Source of the DNA: Mycobacterium rhizamassiliense
GTDB taxonomy: Bacteria; Actinomycetota; Actinomycetes; Mycobacteriales; Mycobacteriaceae
NCBI RefSeq assembly: GCF_900157375.1
Contig: NZ_LT721901.1
Span: 1,967,498-2,031,497 of the forward strand
DNA: 64,000 bases
Reading direction: 5' to 3'
The notes below the pieces were generated by a model. That model made no database searches and had not been told where the DNA came from. It saw only the letters and a list, made by a program, of their open reading frames with translations. The translations under genes were made by a program, and so were the position numbers. This document shows, piece by piece, positions 1-9,395 of the stretch (the stretch's first letter is position 1; each line of letters begins with the position of its first letter).

Positions 1-1269
1 GTTCACCGCACACCCCGCCTCGGGCTCGTCGTGGGCGCGGTCGACGGCGACGACGATCTCGGCCATCGGATCGGCGGTGTCCGCGCCGGGGGCCGCCGCG
101 AACATGCGGTAGGCCGCCGTGGTGGGCAGTGACCACAGCGTGGCGGTCACCAACTGCGCGCCGCTCAGGATCATCGCTGCGACCAGGCCGGTGGCCTCGT
201 CGAACTGGTAGTCACCGCCCGACCCGCAGGCCAACAGCGCCACCCGCGGCGGCATCGGCAGCCGCAATGACATCAGGTCGGATGCGGTCAGCGGGCGGTG
301 ATCGCCGATCGCATCGGCATCACCGGGAACGCCGGCCGTGCAGGCCAAGTGGATAGCCGCCCGGTCCGCTCGGCTCGCGCGGTCCGAATGTATGTCGGCC
401 GAACTCGCGTGACCGACATACATCAGCCGGCTCGGTTCTTCGGCAAGCAGCGCGGCGAGCCAGCCGCGGTCGGCGTCTTGGCGGCGGAACAGCTCGAGCG
501 CACCGTCGACCGCCGGCAGCACCGCGTGTTCCGTCATGGCCGCGGTGAAGTGCTGCGCCAATTGGGTTTCCGGCGACGGCCTGCCGAGCACCGACCCGAG
601 CGCGGAATCCGGGCGCTGCCCGGGCACCCGGGGGTCGAGCACCAGCAGCGGGGGAGCGTCCTTGCGGGACTCCCAGCCGGCCGGCGACCGCGGCGCGTGC
701 ACGATGTTCGGGGGCACCGCCATCAGCACGTCGACCAGTTCCATCAGCCGGTATCCGTCGGTGTGTTCGTGGATATCGGCCAGCTGCCACGGGATTCGGG
801 CGGCCGTCCGGCCGGACGCGGTGATGGCGTCCTGGCGCGCGCGAACCAGCTCCTCTTTGCTCGGGCCCGACTTCGGCACCGCCAGCAGTCCCCACGGGAC
901 CCGGGCCAGGCGCGCGCTGGGGGTCACGAACAACGTCGCGCGCGGCGATGTCACGCACTCGCTCAGCAGCTGCCACCCCGGCGTCGCGATCAGCAGCACG
1001 CCCAGGATGTAGGCCAGCGTCAGCTCGGCTTCCGTTGCGGCCAAGGGGCCTTGGGCGAGCGAATGCTCGATGGCGTCGCGCGGGCTCTCCGAGTCGTGTG
1101 GCTCGGGCAGGGCGCCGGCCAACTCTTCCAGCGCGGTCAGCAGGATCGGTTCCTCGATCACCCAATTGACGGTTCGCGACGGCTGCCCCACGATCCGCAG
1201 GCTCGCGTAGGTGGCGATCCCGAGATCGGCGTACCGCAGCACCAGGGTGAGGCGGTCGGGCTCGCTCAC
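1..1269 (-). CDS. CHAT-domain (caspase-like) protein, 3' end cut off by the window
   Basis: The frame is open for 423 codons from a GTG at 1269 to the window edge, so the C-terminus is missing. The C-terminal half reads as a CHAT domain, a clan CD cysteine protease fold. It has a hydrophobic strand ending in YVGHAS, with the candidate catalytic His at residue 287. It then has VALLACGSGGDYQF with the candidate Cys at residue 348, and VTATLWSLP after that. The first ~250 residues are helical with no domain I recognise. The GTG overlaps the TGA of the upstream TPR-like gene by 4 bp (GTGA), so the two are almost certainly translationally coupled. CHAT proteases are commonly paired with, or fused to, TPR sensors (separase relatives, TPR-CHAT of type III-E CRISPR, gasdermin-activating proteases). 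The substrate here is unknown. Confidence 0.82.
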   Translation of the reverse strand, partial: MSEPDRLTLVLRYADLGIATYASLRIVGQPSRTVNWVIEEPILLTALEELAGALPEPHDSESPRDAIEHSLAQGPLAATEAELTLAYILGVLLIATPGWQLLSECVTSPRATLFVTPSARLARVPWGLLAVPKSGPSKEELVRARQDAITASGRTAARIPWQLADIHEHTDGYRLMELVDVLMAVPPNIVHAPRSPAGWESRKDAPPLLVLDPRVPGQRPDSALGSVLGRPSPETQLAQHFTAAMTEHAVLPAVDGALELFRRQDADRGWLAALLAEEPSRLMYVGHASSADIHSDRASRADRAAIHLACTAGVPGDADAIGDHRPLTASDLMSLRLPMPPRVALLACGSGGDYQFDEATGLVAAMILSGAQLVTATLWSLPTTAAYRMFAAAPGADTADPMAEIVVAVDRAHDEPEAGCAVN

Positions 1270-2987
1270 GGCCACGTCGGCCAGGCGGGCTCGGCGGCGA
1301 TGACGTCGCGGCCGTAGCGCTGGAAGGCAAGCGCGCGGTAGTGGGCCATGATCGGTGCCGTGTCGGGCTGCATCTGCAGCGGCGGCAACGGCCCCAGCCT
1401 GGTCAGGGAGCCGGCGCCCTGCGTCGGCGGGCCGGCCGCCGCCAGCGCCTCGCCGACATCGAGGATGGCCGTCGCGGTGGCCGCCGAACCCCATTCGCCG
1501 ACCGGCGAACGCTGCGGCTCGGCATTGAAAGTTCCTCGAGCGCTGTGGTATTCGACAAGCTCACTGATCAGCTCGGTGTTCTCCCACTCCCACGCGACGG
1601 CGAAGGCACCCGCCAGAATCGGGGCCGAAACGGTGCTCGCCCAGCGGGACCGGGCGTCGGCGTCGGTGATCGAATACCGAACCGAGTCGACCGCCAGCGC
1701 GGCTGGCACCTTGAGCTCGGCGGCCTGCTCGAGCTTGGTCAGGCCGCGGAAGTATTCGGGGGTGCCCACTTCGCCGCGCAGGATGCCGAGGCCCTCGGCC
1801 TGGCGTGCCTCGGTCTCCTGCAGCGTCTCGTCGGGGTCGCCGGAGCTGTCGAAACCGAGGTCGGCCAACGCATCCGCGCGCCACACCGTGCCCAGGTGAT
1901 TGTCGAGCTGGGCGTACTGCAGCCAGCTGCTGCGCGGCGACGAGTCGAGCAGCTCTCGGGCCTCGGCAATCATCTCGACCGCCTCGCCGAAGCGGCCCCA
2001 GAAGATCGGTATCCAGCTGCGCTGCAACAGAATACGATGCAGATGCAGTGGCTTGCCCAGGTCGCGCCACTGCTGTTCGGCGTGCGCGAAGCACTCGTCG
2101 GCGCCTTCCAGGGCGCCCGAGGCCATCCGGGTGAGGCCGAGGTAGAGCCAGCAGCGCGCCACGTCGTGCGCCCGGGCGTAACGGGCGATCACCGGATGGG
2201 CCTGCGACACCAGCTGCTCGGTGGAGGCGTGGTCGGCCACCAGCCAGCGCGCCGCGGCGCGTTCCAATTCCGTTGTGGCAGTGGCAAGATCCCAGCCGTT
2301 CTGCTCAGCACGGGCGCCGGCACGGCGCAGCCAAGGCTCCGCCTCGGACAGCCGTCCGGTCTGGACGCAGAACCGGCCGTACGCGGTGGCCGCGGTGACC
2401 AGCAGGTGGTCGGTGAATTCCCCACCCTCGCGCGGCCGGTCCACGGCGCGCAGCGCCCGCTCCCACAACGGAAGCGAGCGGGTATGCAGATCGTCGTCGC
2501 ACAGCGCGGTGGCGCATAGGACCTGCGCGCGGGCGATCAGGTAAGCGTGTTCGTCGGCGAGGTCGGCGAATTCACTCCCGCCCGCAGTCAACTGGTCCAG
2601 TGCCTGGGCCGCGCCGTCGTGATCGCCCTGGGCGGCGGCCAGGCCCGTGTGCAGAAACGGGGCCCGCCGCGAATACCGACAGATCAGGTGGGCGATTTCG
2701 GCGGGGGAGAGCCGCGCGCGTTCGGCGGCATCGGGGTGCACGCCGGCGGCGATTTCCGCGTAGATCGCCACACAGTCGCGGATGCGCCGGATCGACTCCT
2801 GCACACCGTCGTTGGCGCCGCGCACGAGGTAGATCTCGCCCAACTGCGCCAGCGCCTCGAGCATCAGGTCGTCGCGGTCTTCGCGCTCGATCTGCGGGAC
2901 CAACGACAGCAGCAGATCCCGGGCCGCGGTCTCGTCGGCGGCAAAGGCCAGACGACGGGCGCGTGCTAATTCGCCGGAGAGCGACAC
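1266..2987 (-). CDS. TPR-like helical-repeat protein coupled to the CHAT gene
   Basis: A 573-residue soluble protein with a GTG start, rich in Ala, Leu, Glu and Arg. Successive amphipathic helix pairs recall TPR or MalT-like repeats, for example an LLSLVPQIE helix followed by LEALAQLGEIYLVRG near residues 25-60, and AEPWLRRAGARAEQNGW in the middle. I see no catalytic motif, signal peptide or membrane segment. Its stop overlaps the start of the CHAT gene. By analogy with known TPR-CHAT systems it is a plausible sensor, scaffold or inhibitor of the protease; this is inference from fold type and operon position. The exact start is uncertain because two ATGs just upstream are out of frame. Confidence 0.75.
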   Translation of the reverse strand: MSLSGELARARRLAFAADETAARDLLLSLVPQIEREDRDDLMLEALAQLGEIYLVRGANDGVQESIRRIRDCVAIYAEIAAGVHPDAAERARLSPAEIAHLICRYSRRAPFLHTGLAAAQGDHDGAAQALDQLTAGGSEFADLADEHAYLIARAQVLCATALCDDDLHTRSLPLWERALRAVDRPREGGEFTDHLLVTAATAYGRFCVQTGRLSEAEPWLRRAGARAEQNGWDLATATTELERAAARWLVADHASTEQLVSQAHPVIARYARAHDVARCWLYLGLTRMASGALEGADECFAHAEQQWRDLGKPLHLHRILLQRSWIPIFWGRFGEAVEMIAEARELLDSSPRSSWLQYAQLDNHLGTVWRADALADLGFDSSGDPDETLQETEARQAEGLGILRGEVGTPEYFRGLTKLEQAAELKVPAALAVDSVRYSITDADARSRWASTVSAPILAGAFAVAWEWENTELISELVEYHSARGTFNAEPQRSPVGEWGSAATATAILDVGEALAAAGPPTQGAGSLTRLGPLPPLQMQPDTAPIMAHYRALAFQRYGRDVIAAEPAWPTWP

Positions 2988-3041
2988 GGCTGCATCATAA
3001 ATCCGTCGGCGCCCGGATGGGATGCCCCGGAGCAGCCCGGA

Positions 3042-3075
3042 GCGGCGGACGTGTGAGTGAAGGCACGTCCGCCGC
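3042..3075 (-). terminator. 12-bp perfect hairpin, likely terminator of the lipoprotein gene
   Basis: The arms GCGGCGGACGTG (3042-3053) and CACGTCCGCCGC (3064-3075) are perfectly complementary around a 10-nt loop. The hairpin lies just past the lipoprotein stop codon (3091) and before the TPR gene start. There is no T tract, which is usual for mycobacterial terminators. Confidence 0.5.
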
Positions 3076-3090
3076 CCGGAGTGGGACCCA

Positions 3091-3567
3091 CTAACCGCAC
3101 GTCACCTTGATGTTGAAGTCCTTGGTGATCATTCCGGCCATCGGGTTCTTCAGGTCGGCGCCCTGCGCCTGACCGGTGATGGTGTAGGTCTTGCCGTCGA
3201 CCGCCACGTTCGCCGAGCCGACCTTGGCACCCATGTTGGCGACCGACAGCGCGTTGCCGTCGACGACCAGCGCGAGCGAATCGACCGTCGGGGGGTTGGC
3301 GTCGGTCATCACTACGGCCAGCGCCTGCTGCGTGCCACCGGTCGAGCCACTGCCGATGTCGATCTTGCCGCCCTGCTTGACGCAGGTCACCGACGCCGGG
3401 TTGAGCCCGGACAGGTCGCTGCCACCGACCTTGACCTGGGCCTGCGTGCCTGAAGCGACGGACGCGGTGCTCGACGCCGGGGCGGCTGAGTGCCCGTTGT
3501 CTGAACACCCGACCAACGCCGATGCCAGGCCAAGGGTTCCAATCCCTGCCACGAGAAGACGTTTCAC
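3091..3567 (-). CDS. LpqH-family (19-kDa antigen) lipoprotein
   Basis: A 158-residue secreted lipoprotein. A short signal peptide (VKRLLVAGIGTLGLASA) runs into the lipobox LVGC, so acylation is predicted at Cys21. A Ser/Ala-rich linker follows. The mature domain ends in ITGQAQGADLKNPM and FNIKVTCG, matching the mycobacterial 19-kDa antigen family (C-terminal ITG-GxD-NPM and VTC signature). Two later cysteines may form a disulfide. The GTG start has a good upstream AGGAAGGA ribosome site. LpqH proteins are surface-exposed and ligands of TLR2; this is one of several paralogues usual in mycobacteria, not necessarily LpqH itself. Confidence 0.85.
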   Translation of the reverse strand: MKRLLVAGIGTLGLASALVGCSDNGHSAAPASSTASVASGTQAQVKVGGSDLSGLNPASVTCVKQGGKIDIGSGSTGGTQQALAVVMTDANPPTVDSLALVVDGNALSVANMGAKVGSANVAVDGKTYTITGQAQGADLKNPMAGMITKDFNIKVTCG

Positions 3568-3706
3568 GGGTTTTCCTTCCTTCGTGCGCCGCCCTGTTGG
3601 CGTCGTCTTGGGAGCAAGTACAAGACGGCCGCCTTGCTACCGATCCCAATTTCCGGTGCAATCGTCTACGCCACGTCGACTCGAAGTCCGGTGAAGGGAG
3701 CTCCCG

Positions 3707-4093
3707 ATGGCGAGCGTGAAATGGCTGGAAAAGCCTGAGGCACATGACTTTCCGGCGGCGGCCGACTACCTCGACCTGATCGCGGAGGCGGCCACGGTGA
3801 AGAAGCTGACCAAACGGCTGCAGGCGGGCGCCGTCGTGCACAAGAAGGCCAAGGACATCCTGCGGGCCGCGCAGCTGAGCCTGCTCCCGGTGGAGAACCC
3901 GCACGTCGCGGCCGATCTCGCCAAGATCGAGAAGGGCGTTGCGCTGTCGCCGATTCTGCTGGTCCGCGGCGACATCGTGGCCGGCGTCGCGTTGCAGATC
4001 GCCGACGGCTACCACCGGGTGTGCGCGAGCTATCACACCGACGAGAACACCGACATTCCCGTCGTCCTGGTGAAGCTGACCCGCAAGCAATAG
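3707..4093 (+). CDS. Conserved hypothetical protein, 128 aa
   Basis: A small soluble protein with a clear AAGGGAG ribosome site before the ATG. The middle is lysine-rich (VKKLTKRL, VVHKKAKDILRA) and the end reads LLVRGDIVAGVALQIADGYHRVCASYH. The GYHR motif with nearby Asp recalls the ParB/sulfiredoxin-like nuclease fold, but the match is short and I do not assign a function. It lies 139 bp from the divergent lipoprotein gene and just upstream of the enoyl-CoA hydratase on the same strand (16-bp gap), so these two may form an operon. Confidence 0.7.
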   Translation: MASVKWLEKPEAHDFPAAADYLDLIAEAATVKKLTKRLQAGAVVHKKAKDILRAAQLSLLPVENPHVAADLAKIEKGVALSPILLVRGDIVAGVALQIADGYHRVCASYHTDENTDIPVVLVKLTRKQ

Positions 4094-4109
4094 CGCCGCC
4101 ACCGGGTGC

Positions 4110-4865
4110 TTGAGTGTCACTGTGATCGAGATCCAGAACGTCGGTGCGGTGCAGGTGCTGACCATGGCGTCGGGGCGCGTCAACGCCCAGGACGTCGAGC
4201 TGTTGGATGAGCTGACCGACGCGGTGCTCGAGCTGCAGCGCTCGGGCGAGGGCCCGCTGGTGCTCACCGGCGCGGGCCGCGCGTTCAGCGCCGGCGTCGA
4301 CCTCAACCGCGTGGTCGAGGGCGGGTCCGCCTACACCGATCGGCTGGTCCCGGCGCTGTCGAAGGCGTTCAATGCGTTGTTCGAGTTTCCGCGCCCGACG
4401 GTGGCCGCGATCAACGGCGCCGCCATCGCGGGCGGGTGCATCGTCGCGTGCGCCTGCGACCGCCGGCTGATCAGCCCGAATGCGCAGATCGGGGCGTCCG
4501 AGGTGCGGGTCGGCGTCGCATTTCCCGTCGCCGCGCTCGAAGTGATGCGCTATGCCTGCGGCGATGCCACCGAGGACGTGCTGCTTGGCGGCCGCCTGTA
4601 CAAAGCCGAGGAGGCCGTCGCTAACCGGCTCGCCCACCGCGTCGTCGGCGACGACCTGCTCGAGGCGGCGGTGGTCGAGGCGACGGACCTGGGGACCATC
4701 CCGGTCGACGCCTACAGCCAGACGAAGCAACAGCTGCGCGCCCCGACCGTGGCGCGGATCCGCGCGGGTGCAGAAATCGACGACGAGGTTCGCCGGATGT
4801 GGGGATCGGACCAGACGCTGCAGCGCCTCGCGGATTACGTGGAGAGTCTGCGCCGCCGCGACTGA
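4110..4865 (+). CDS. Enoyl-CoA hydratase/isomerase family protein
   Basis: A 251-residue crotonase-fold protein. The oxyanion-hole segments are visible: GRAFSAGVDLNRV (residues ~65-77) and AAINGAAIAGGCIVACACD (~99-117), followed by ISPNAQIGASEVRVGVAFP. The second acidic residue of true hydratases is not obvious, so isomerase or another crotonase reaction is equally possible. The start is TTG at 4110; an in-frame GTG at 4122 is an alternative. It would act on acyl-CoA thioesters in the cytoplasm. The substrate cannot be inferred. Confidence 0.85.
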   Translation: MSVTVIEIQNVGAVQVLTMASGRVNAQDVELLDELTDAVLELQRSGEGPLVLTGAGRAFSAGVDLNRVVEGGSAYTDRLVPALSKAFNALFEFPRPTVAAINGAAIAGGCIVACACDRRLISPNAQIGASEVRVGVAFPVAALEVMRYACGDATEDVLLGGRLYKAEEAVANRLAHRVVGDDLLEAAVVEATDLGTIPVDAYSQTKQQLRAPTVARIRAGAEIDDEVRRMWGSDQTLQRLADYVESLRRRD

Positions 4866-4883
4866 TCGCGGGCTAGGTGCGGG

Positions 4884-5696
4884 TTATTCGTCGACCGCGA
4901 CGCCGCCGCGGGTGCGCCTGCGCATCCGGTGCGAGCCCTTGCCGGTCGGTCGGCGGTTGCGCAACCCGCCCTTCGCCTCTTCGTCGTCGGCGTCGAGCGC
5001 CGTGTCCTCGGCGTCCGGCGGTTCCGCGGTCGGCTTTTCGGGCTCTACCTTGGCCTCGACGGTTTCGGCGGTGGCCTCGGATTCGGCGTCGGCCTCGGCT
5101 ACCTCGGCCGCCTGCGTCTCGTCGGCCTCGGCTACCTCGGTCTCGTCGGCATCCTCGGTCTCGTCGTCGGCGGCGGTCGTGTCGTCCGCCTCGTCGCCCT
5201 TCTTGCGGCCCAGCCGGCGTTGCTTGGGCTGCTTGGCCTTGATGGGCTTCGGCGGAGGCGGCGGCAGCTCGGCGGCAAACGACAGATAGAACGAGAAGAT
5301 CCCGAGCAGCGCGATCGCGGCGGCCGCGGTGTAGATCGCGAACAGATACCGCCCGGCGTTGTCCAGGCTGAGCCAGATCTCGCTGATCGCGGTGCCGAGG
5401 ATCAGCACCCCGGCCAGCACGTGGGCCACGATCGACCGAACCCGCATCGACAGGGCCAGCTGCGGCGTGCCCAGCTCGGGCCTGCGCGTGCGCAGCAGGG
5501 TGAACACCACCGGCAGTGCGGTCAGGGCGACCAGCACGCCCGTCACGACGCGCAGCGTCGTGCCCAGCGAATGCGAGGTTTGCCCCATCAGCTCAGGCCA
5601 GCGGGGCACCACAAAGTAGAAGTAGAGGACGCCTGCAGCGACGGCAAACGACGCGTGCCACAAGATGGCGATCCTGCGCCCCATGCCCCTCCTCAT
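4884..5696 (-). CDS. Four-TM membrane protein with long acidic tail (Rv3723-like)
   Basis: About 270 residues from the ATG at 5696; an upstream extension to 5750 has no support. Four hydrophobic segments fill the first half (near ILWHASFAVAAGVLYFYFVV, VTGVLVALTALPVVFTLL, VLAGVLILGTAISEIW, LFAIYTAAAAIALLGIFSFY). They are followed by PPPPPKP and then ~100 residues dominated by Glu, Asp and Ala in repetitive ETEVAEADE-type strings, ending in a basic RMRRRTRGG patch. The acidic tail should be disordered and cytoplasmic. The gene lies directly downstream of tRNA-Ser on the same strand, matching the M. tuberculosis order as I recall it. Function unknown. Confidence 0.75.
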   Translation of the reverse strand: MRRGMGRRIAILWHASFAVAAGVLYFYFVVPRWPELMGQTSHSLGTTLRVVTGVLVALTALPVVFTLLRTRRPELGTPQLALSMRVRSIVAHVLAGVLILGTAISEIWLSLDNAGRYLFAIYTAAAAIALLGIFSFYLSFAAELPPPPPKPIKAKQPKQRRLGRKKGDEADDTTAADDETEDADETEVAEADETQAAEVAEADAESEATAETVEAKVEPEKPTAEPPDAEDTALDADDEEAKGGLRNRRPTGKGSHRMRRRTRGGVAVDE

Positions 5697-5790
5697 TGCC
5701 GCCGGTGGCTGAGCCCACGCCAGCCTAGAGGCAGCGCAAACCGAATCCAAGCACTTGGCCGCCCTCGTCGAGCTTCGGCGACCGATCTGC

Positions 5791-5875
5791 GGAGGATAGG
5801 GGATTTGAACCCCTGAGGGCTATTAACCCAACCCGCGTTCCAGGCGAGCGCCATAGGCCACTAGGCGAATCCTCC
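5791..5875 (-). tRNA. tRNA-Ser (anticodon GGA)
   Basis: An 85-nt cloverleaf on the minus strand. The acceptor stem GGAGGAT pairs with ATCCTCC, the T arm contains GGTTCAAATCC, there is a long class II variable arm, and the anticodon loop is CTGGAAC with GGA at 5839-5841. The CCA end is not encoded. The class II arm and the anticodon together fix serine. Confidence 0.95.
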
Positions 5876-5958
5876 GTGGCAATGGTAGCCGCTGGCCGGC
5901 GGCCGACTGTCCCGCGGTCGCGACGGGCCCGGATGCGCCAGGTACTAGACTTCTCGCA

Positions 5959-7398
<1,440 letters not shown>

Positions 7399-7496
7399 GG
7401 GCGTTGTGCGTGCGCCGACGGCGCCGTGCTCGCACACTCGACGGCGTCGACGCCCGGCCCGGACCGTAGTCAGCGCTCGCCGGTAGCCTGCTGACC

Positions 7497-9388
7497 GTGG
7501 CCCTCTACCGCAAATACCGACCGGCAACCTTCGCCGAGGTGGTGGGGCAGGAGCACGTCACCGAGCCGTTGTCCATTGCCCTGGAAGCGGGCCGGATCAA
7601 CCACGCCTACCTGTTTTCCGGGCCGCGCGGCTGCGGAAAGACCTCGTCGGCGCGCATCCTGGCCCGGTCGCTGAACTGCGTGCAGGGGCCGACGGCCACT
7701 CCGTGCGGGGTGTGCGATTCGTGCCAAGGGCTGGCGCCCAACGCGCCCGGCAGCATCGACGTGGTCGAGCTTGACGCTGCCAGCCACGGCGGTGTGGACG
7801 ACACCCGCGAGCTGCGCGACCGCGCCTTCTATGCGCCTGCGCAGTCCCGCTATCGGGTGTTCATCATCGACGAGGCCCACATGGTGACGACGGCGGGGTT
7901 CAACGCGCTGCTCAAGATCGTCGAGGAACCGCCCGAGCACCTCATCTTCATCTTCGCCACTACCGAACCGGAAAAGGTGCTCCCGACGATCCGGTCGCGC
8001 ACCCATCACTACCCGTTCCGGCTGTTGCCGCCGAAGACCATGCGGTCGCTGATCGGGCGGATCTGCGAGCAGGAGAACGTCGTCGTCGACGATGCGGTCT
8101 ACCCGCTGGTGATCCGCGCGGGCGGCGGCTCACCGCGTGACACCCTCTCGGTGCTGGATCAGCTGGTGGCCGGCGCCGAGGGCGCCCACGTCACCTACCA
8201 GCGGGCGCTGGGCCTGTTGGGCGCCACCGACATCGCGCTGATCGACGACGCCGTGGACGCCCTCGGCGCCGCGGATGCCGCGGCGTTGTTCGGCGCGGTG
8301 GAGTCGGTGATCGACGCCGGTCACGATCCGCGGCGGTTCGCCACCGACCTGCTCGAGCGCTTCCGCGATTTGATTCTGCTGCAGGCGGTTCCGGACGCCG
8401 TGAGCCGCGGCGTGGTCGACGCTCCGGAGGACGTGCTGGAGCGGATGCGAGACCAGGCGAACCGGACCGGCACGGCGACGCTGACGCGCTACGCCGAGGT
8501 CGTGCAGGCGGGCCTGGGGGAGATGCGGGGCGCGACGGCGCCGCGGCTGCTGCTCGAAGTCATCTGCGCGCGGCTGCTGCTGCCGTCGGCCAGCGACACC
8601 GAGGCCGCGCTGCTGCAGCGCGTCGAGCGGATCGAGACCCGGCTGGACATGTCGATCCCCGCCTCCGAAAGACCTTCTGGGGCAACGCAAAGCGCCGAGC
8701 CCGCCCGGTTCACGCGGCCGTCGGCGAAGGCGGCGGCCAAGCCCGAGCCCACACCCGCTCCGGAATCCGCCCCAGAGCCCGCCGCGGAACCCCCTCCGGG
8801 CCGCCGCCTCCTCCGGCCCCCGAACCCGTCGCATCGCCGCCGCCTCCTCCGGCGGCTGAGCCCGTCGCATCGCCGGCGCCGGCCGCCGAATCACCTTCCG
8901 CACCAGGCGAACTCAACGCCGCCGCGGTGCGCACGATGTGGCCGACGGTGCGCGACAAGGTGCGTCAGCGCAGCCGCACCACCGAGGTGATGCTGGCCGG
9001 CGCGACCGTTCGCGCCGTGGAGGGCAACACGCTGGTGCTCACGCACGAATCGGCTCCGCTGGCCAAGCGGCTGTCCGAACAGCGCAACGCCGACGTCATC
9101 GCCGAGGCGCTCAAAGACGCGCTGGGAGTGAACTGGCGGGTGCGCTGCGAGACCGGCCCCCCGGCGCCCGCGGTGGCGGCGCCCTCGTCCGGCGTTGCGG
9201 CGACACCCGCACCCGCCCAGGAGGAAACGCCTGTCCCCGAAGCCGATTCGGCCGAACGGGACGAAGAGGAGAACATGCTCGCCGAGGCCGGGCGCACCGA
9301 CCCGTCGGCGCCGCGGCGCGACCCCGAAGAGGTCGCGCTCGAACTGCTGCAGAACGAACTCGGCGCCCGCCGGATCGAGGGCAGCTAG
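7497..9388 (+). CDS. dnaX: DNA polymerase III subunit gamma/tau, with apparent -1 frameshift
   Basis: Clamp-loader ATPase. Visible are the N-terminal ALYRKYRPATFAEVVGQEHV, Walker A GPRGCGKT (residues 42-49), the zinc-module cysteines in CGVCDSC, Walker B FIIDEAHM, the sensor FATTEPEK, and domain III. The first frame then enters a Pro/Ala-rich linker and loses sense around 8795-8815. The conserved C-terminal domain (LNAAAVRTMWPTVRDKVRQ to the TAG at 9388) continues in the -1 frame. The unshifted frame would end at 8990 with an Arg/Pro-rich nonsense tail. Either one base is missing in this C/G-rich repeat, or -1 frameshifting occurs as in E. coli dnaX. I see no classic slippery heptamer. The two frames together correspond to ~630 residues. 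Confidence 0.88.
8801..8872 (+). repeat. 36-bp imperfect tandem duplication in the dnaX linker
   Basis: Two 36-bp units (8801-8836 and 8837-8872) begin with the same CCGCCGCCTCCTCCGGC and end with CCCGTCGCATCG. They differ at a few central bases. In the tau frame they encode PPPPPAPEPVAS and PPPPPAAEPVAS. The duplication lies immediately after the place where the dnaX frame is lost. Confidence 0.85.
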
Positions 9389-9395
9389 TGCGGGG

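Noticed and set aside
320..1330. Long open frame on the minus strand rich in Arg, Gly and Pro
   Set aside because: It is a shifted shadow of the CHAT gene, with no domain and a composition typical of out-of-frame GC-rich DNA.
8795..8815. Programmed -1 frameshift site in dnaX
   Set aside because: No X XXY YYZ heptamer or stable downstream stem fits well, so it is reported only as an apparent frameshift.
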